Assembly: GCA_021904315.1 (NCBI GenBank)
Contig: CM038925.1
Coordinates: 17,362,501-17,426,500 of the forward strand
DNA length: 64,000 nt
Source: Sphagnum magellanicum
Taxonomy: Eukaryota > Streptophyta > Sphagnopsida > Sphagnales > Sphagnaceae
Direction: 5' to 3'
Shown here: positions 60,290 to 64,000 of the stretch, piece by piece
Numbering within the stretch: position 1 is the first letter of the stretch
Layout: the number at the start of each line of letters is the position of its first letter
Translations under genes and position numbers: made by a program
Notes under the pieces: model-generated
Database searches by the model: none
The model's input: the letters and a program-made list of their open reading frames with translations, nothing else
What the model was told of the DNA's origin: nothing

Positions 60290-60780
60290 GAAACTCAAAA
60301 TGCACTATCAATACTAAAGATAATTAACAAACCTGCAGCAACATCAAAACCACAAATGCAAACAAGAAAAGCTAGCAAACATTACCCAAATTGTGGTTGA
60401 AATAACCATAATGTAAAGACATGTAAAGTAAAGAAAAAAGAGGAGCCAATTGTAGCGGTAATAAAGGCTACCACTCAAACTTAGAAGGATTAGAAGAATG
60501 GCTCATATGCATGCCATATCTATCATCTAAATGGGAACAAGATGACAAATTGTCCCAAGTTTGCAAAGATGCATGAGATGTTCTAAGCGAAAAATGCATC
60601 AAGCTTAAATGGAAAAGTGGTAACTGATGTTAAAACAATCATTGCAGACATGAATGTAGTGTATGTAAATGTTGCCATTAGAAGCAAAATCACAAAAGAA
60701 CAAATGTTCCAAGAAAGAAACAATGGAAGACTAAAAGTATTATAGATTGGGGGGAGGAGGAAATTTTTAAAAAGATAATG
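60290..60780 (+). mobile_element. Gypsy gag zinc-knuckle fragment, plus orientation
   Basis: Plus-strand translation gives HYPNCG, NNHNVKTCKVKKKEEPIVAV, CHIYHLNGNKMTNCPKFAKM and KTIIADMNVVYVNVAIRSK, broken by several stops. The two CCHC knuckles of this gag type are recognisable, but each has lost at least one Cys or His (Tyr at the second Cys and Asn at the His of the second knuckle). The orientation is opposite to element C next to it. Confidence 0.7.
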
Positions 60781-60799
60781 GTAGAGACCATACGATAAT

Positions 60800-61253
60800 T
60801 ATAAAAGGCATTGATTACAAATGAAGGTTCTTCTACATCAATGGAAGGATGGAACACAATGTGGAATATGACTAATGGTACACCTTCTGTAAAAACTCAA
60901 AAGCTTCAAGAATTTATAGTCTTACATAGTACCATTTTGTTTGAATCCCACACTTTTAGAAGATTCTCCTTTGAGGGCCTCAACCAACCCAATGAAATTG
61001 ACCTTATTCATTTTAAGCAAAACCTCCAATTGTCTAGAGTGAAAAGAATTGTGCTTGATTATTCCTTTTCATTTTCATGATCATTGCGGTTTTCACCATC
61101 CTCTTGTTCTTCTTCCTTAATGGTCTCAGATGGAACATCTAGGTCTTGGGTGGGTTCTTCCACCATGGTCTCCTGTATTAACTTATGGGTCCTCTTTGGT
61201 GTCATCAGAACTCCCCAATTAGTGGATCGGGCTCTACCAAAGCTCTCATACCA
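60800..61253 (-). mobile_element. Internal 5' region of an LTR element with Met-tRNA primer-binding site
   Basis: Directly left of the LTR at 61254 the minus strand reads TGGTATGAGAGC (61253-61242). This is the standard plant primer-binding site complementary to initiator methionine tRNA (TGGTATCAGAGC) with one change. An open frame runs through it to 61059 (LMTPKRTHKLIQETMVEEPT, ending in an acidic Glu/Asp-rich tail), like the start of a gag. The rest of the element to the left is lost. Confidence 0.78.
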
Positions 61254-61867
61254 TGTGACACACCCCAAACTCCTTGAAAGACTCAAATGTGAGTCTCAAA
61301 TCAAAAACAATGAAAGGAATTGCGGTACGTTCCTTTGTTTGCAACACTTTGGGGGTAAAAAAGGTGTGTTGGAGCTCTAAGATGGGGAGTAAGACGAGTG
61401 ACAAGCAGGTCAACTATTCATATGGATATGCATAAACTAAATAACAAGTTGGTTAGTGCATAGTTGGAACACTTTTGGTGCACGAACAAACCATGGGCAT
61501 ACATGAACTCACAAGACTCATCATGACCCAGACTTAAGGGAAGCCACCACCTTCCTCCTTATAGTATTTTCTATGACTAGCCATGGGGGTTGCATCCAAA
61601 TGTCATTTTTCTTGGGACTCCCAAGTTGGGAATTTCAAAATTCCGGAAATTGGGATTCTCGCCACTTTGGAGGCCCATAACTTCTTATGTAAACCTTCGA
61701 TTAAAGTGAGGTACAAAACAAAATTGTAGCCCTTGTTAAGATCTTTGCAACAATATGTGGCACACCACTTTCACGCACGTAATTTGGGGCAATTCCCAAA
61801 TTTTAATGGTCGGGAGGCAAGTTGACATTTTGACTCCCGACCCCTTCTTTCAGCCATAACTTGTGTT
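61254..61867 (-). mobile_element. LTR (5' LTR of a minus-strand element), truncated on the right
   Basis: It begins on the plus strand with TGTGACACACCCC, directly next to the primer-binding site. It follows the family pattern (ACTCCTTGAAAGACTCAAAT, CAAGACTCATCATGAC, CCTTATAGTATTTTCTATGA) up to GCCATAACTTGTGTT, where homology with the LTRs at 35894 and 39669 stops. About 610 of ~930 bases remain. Compared with the other copies many CpG sites have become TpG or CpA, which indicates greater age. Confidence 0.82.
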
Positions 61868-62189
61868 AGGCCCCTATTATTTTGAACCTATTACATGCCC
61901 ACACAAGGGGAAATGGGAGTCAATTCAAGAAAAAGGGGAGGTAAGGGTTTGGGATGACTTGTTGGGGAGGGGTGTTGGAACTTGGTGTAAATGGGAAAGG
62001 AGGTTTTTTTTTTTAGTTTGAAGCAAGGCAAGGAGGGTCTCTAGAAGTAAGCAAACTTGCCCCCGCTCAAGAATTTTGCACCAAGGAGGAAGGAAAGGGG
62101 GTTCCATTCCAGCTTAGGGGTGGCAAGTGTAGCATTAGAGTTCAATGCCACACATTGGGTTTTGTCACCATTAAATACCCCGATAACAT

Positions 62190-63960
62190 TGCCAAGGTTT
62201 CCACCATTGCCGAAAGGCTTGTAGCTTTATAGCTCCAAGCCCGCACAAGACCAAGGAGGGGTCATGAACTTATTGAAATCCTTGAAAACATTGTTGGAGG
62301 TTTTTGTAATGATCATGACATTCACGACCTTGGCATACTATCGGGGTCTTCACCATTGCCAAGACGTTAAGAGCTCAAGGGGACTTCATCATCATCAAGA
62401 CATTCAAAGTTCAACAACTTTGGGTAGTGCAAACTAGGGGCGAAGGTTGTAGATCCACCATAACCTCCAACAACAATGCTAGAAGTGTCGATGTCAACCA
62501 AAAACTCAAATGTGTGTGGGAACTCGATGCGAACGAAGGTGTAATGAACATCCAACCAAGTGTATTGCCATTGTTCAACCCTACAAAACCACCACATTTC
62601 AGGGTTTTGAATAAACCATTAGATTTTAAACATTTGTGCAAACCATTGCGCCTTAGTTCCTTGTAAGTAAAAGCAAATGGTGTGAGGTTCAGGTTTAGGA
62701 TTCAACAAAGGGGTTTTTTAAGGTGGAGGTAGGGGCTCAAGGGGGTTAATAAGAAGGGAGGGAGACTTGGAAACTCCAATTCCCAAGTGTCATGAAACAA
62801 GGGGGGGGGGGGGGGGGGGGGTGTTGAGTGTTGTAAAGCTTGGCATTGCCACCAAGCCCAACAGTGGTTCCAAGCAACTAAGCGCCCCCAACACCAAGAG
62901 GGCATGACTTGGCTTGGGAGGTTTTCGCCATCAAAGGAGGGAGCTTTGAGTCCATCATCTTTCCACGAGTGACCACAAGAGACCTTGCCACTTCTAAGCT
63001 CTTAAATAACAAAGGAAAAGCTTGGGAATGCATTAGGAGGTTCCAGGTGGTTGATGACAAGATTGGATAAAAAAAAACAATGAATAAAACCCAACTTGAG
63101 GACTTTCAACCTTGCTAGGAGGTAATTCCAGTCTCCACCTTCCCCTTGGATATTGTGATTCACAAGGGTCTGTTTATTTCCCCAACCTCTACCATGAAGA
63201 CCAAGGGTAAGGGCAACGAGACACAAAAGAGGACTTACAGACCTTCCCAAACTTTCACCCTCCTAATCCCAAGGAACTTCGCTTTGAATCCCTAAAAGGG
63301 GTTCTTACTATTAACTAAGTTAAAGGACGCCTTTGATTTTTCAAAATGGTTCACATGGAGGAATGGAAGGCAACCAAGGACTTTTCTTGGGTAAAACAGG
63401 TAGGGTTATCCTCCTTTATAAACAAGATTGGGATGTTTGTCACAAGGGGATTGCTAGAAAGTTCACCTGCAATTGGGATGAGGGGACATTTAATTCCAAG
63501 GTGTGGGGATAGGAGTTCACCTAGTCTCAGGAAACCTTACTAAGGGTTTTCCGATTCAAAGATGGGATAGCCATAGCCTTTTGAAGGACCAATGATATGC
63601 AAGACCCTGGGCATTTGTTCCCTACTGACTCCTACTCCTCTAAATCTTGATGGCCAATAAGTGAAACCACCTTTCCTTACCAATTACATTTCAAGAGGTT
63701 ATTGAAGGCACTATGCCTTCGAAAGACCCTTAGCCATGTTACTTATTATGTGCTTGCCAACATCCTATAAGCTAAAGAGGGGGGGTGGATGTGGACTATG
63801 TAGGGCTCTTGAAGCAACAACGTTAACAGGTGAATGGGTGAGCAGGACAAAATCTTCAAAAATATTCCATGCCATGTCATGGAATATTTGTGGTATATTC
63901 AATTTTCGTGGTAAATTTCAAGTGATGTGGCAAAATATTTGATGACATGTCATGGAATAT
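62190..63960 (+). mobile_element. Possible LINE remnant (ORF1 part and start of ORF2)
   Basis: Around 62905-63066 a continuous plus-strand frame reads LAWEVFAIKGGSFESIIFPR and TSKLLNNKGKAWECIRRFQV, resembling a nucleic-acid-binding ORF1 region. 63736-63942 ends in KIFHAMSWNICGIFNFRGKF, like the SWN(I/V)RG start of a LINE endonuclease-RT ORF. No RT motif is within the window, which ends soon after. Stops break the frames. The call rests on short motifs and could be wrong. Confidence 0.32.
62801..62821 (+). repeat. Run of 21 G
   Basis: Uninterrupted homopolymer after CATGAAACAA. The exact length is unreliable in most sequencing chemistries. Confidence 0.9.
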
Positions 63961-64000
63961 TTTGCCATGCCAACAAAGTATTTTTTGGAATCAACAAAGG

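Noticed and set aside
1-64000. tRNA or rRNA genes
   Set aside because: I saw no cloverleaf with a conserved T-loop (GTTCGA-type) in context and no rRNA core sequence. A tRNA and rRNA scan would settle it.

Overview
The window looks like nuclear DNA of a seed plant with a large, repeat-rich genome, most likely a gymnosperm. The gymnosperm assignment is an inference from style, not proof. The visible basis is one intact gene of ordinary plant type in 64 kb (an A-type cytochrome P450 with a single GT-AG intron), several decayed plant genes that still carry introns, long AT-rich stretches, and many broken plant transposons.

Layout. 1-7.6 kb: an LTR end, a decayed Mutator-like (MULE) transposase with SWIM finger, a GC-rich ~90-bp minisatellite, a broken hAT transposase and a ~134-bp tandem repeat. 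8.3-11.4 kb: an AT-rich block, a complete 348-bp hAT-type MITE with perfect 8-bp target duplication, and a long palindrome with a 49-bp near-perfect hairpin core. 12.0-13.6 kb: the P450, the only gene I believe is functional. 13.6-24.5 kb: mostly unrecognised AT-rich DNA with a 22-bp tandem repeat, a 335-bp terminal-inverted-repeat candidate and simple repeats.

24.8-30.7 kb: a cluster of three dead genes. Two minus-strand PPR genes with an N-terminal OSB-type PDF motif flank a plus-strand pseudogene of the alpha (regulatory) subunit of PPi-dependent phosphofructokinase (PFP). 32.8-36.8 kb: tandem repeats and a solo LTR. 37-39.3 kb: a pseudogene of the plastid putrescine-binding-protein-like family (bacterial PotD type; Arabidopsis AT1G31410 class). 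It has a frameshift and an amber codon, and is cut off by a tail-to-tail pair of LTRs (39.3-40.7 kb). 42.2 kb: a small orphan ORF.

43-61.9 kb: at least three degenerate minus-strand Ty3/gypsy elements, a fragment on the plus strand, and a separate LTR element with a recognisable Met-tRNA primer-binding site. Set into this is a ~5.2-kb element with CACTA-like ends and a 3-bp target duplication, which itself carries a 150-bp CACTA-like MITE. 62-64 kb: weak LINE-like sequence with a 21-G run.

No operon-like or pathway grouping exists here. The P450 stands alone. The most interesting items are the shared PDF-PPR fusion (one copy with an intron in the motif, one without), the P450 with a Ser-for-Thr oxygen-activation motif, and several transposons whose exact ends and target duplications can be read directly.
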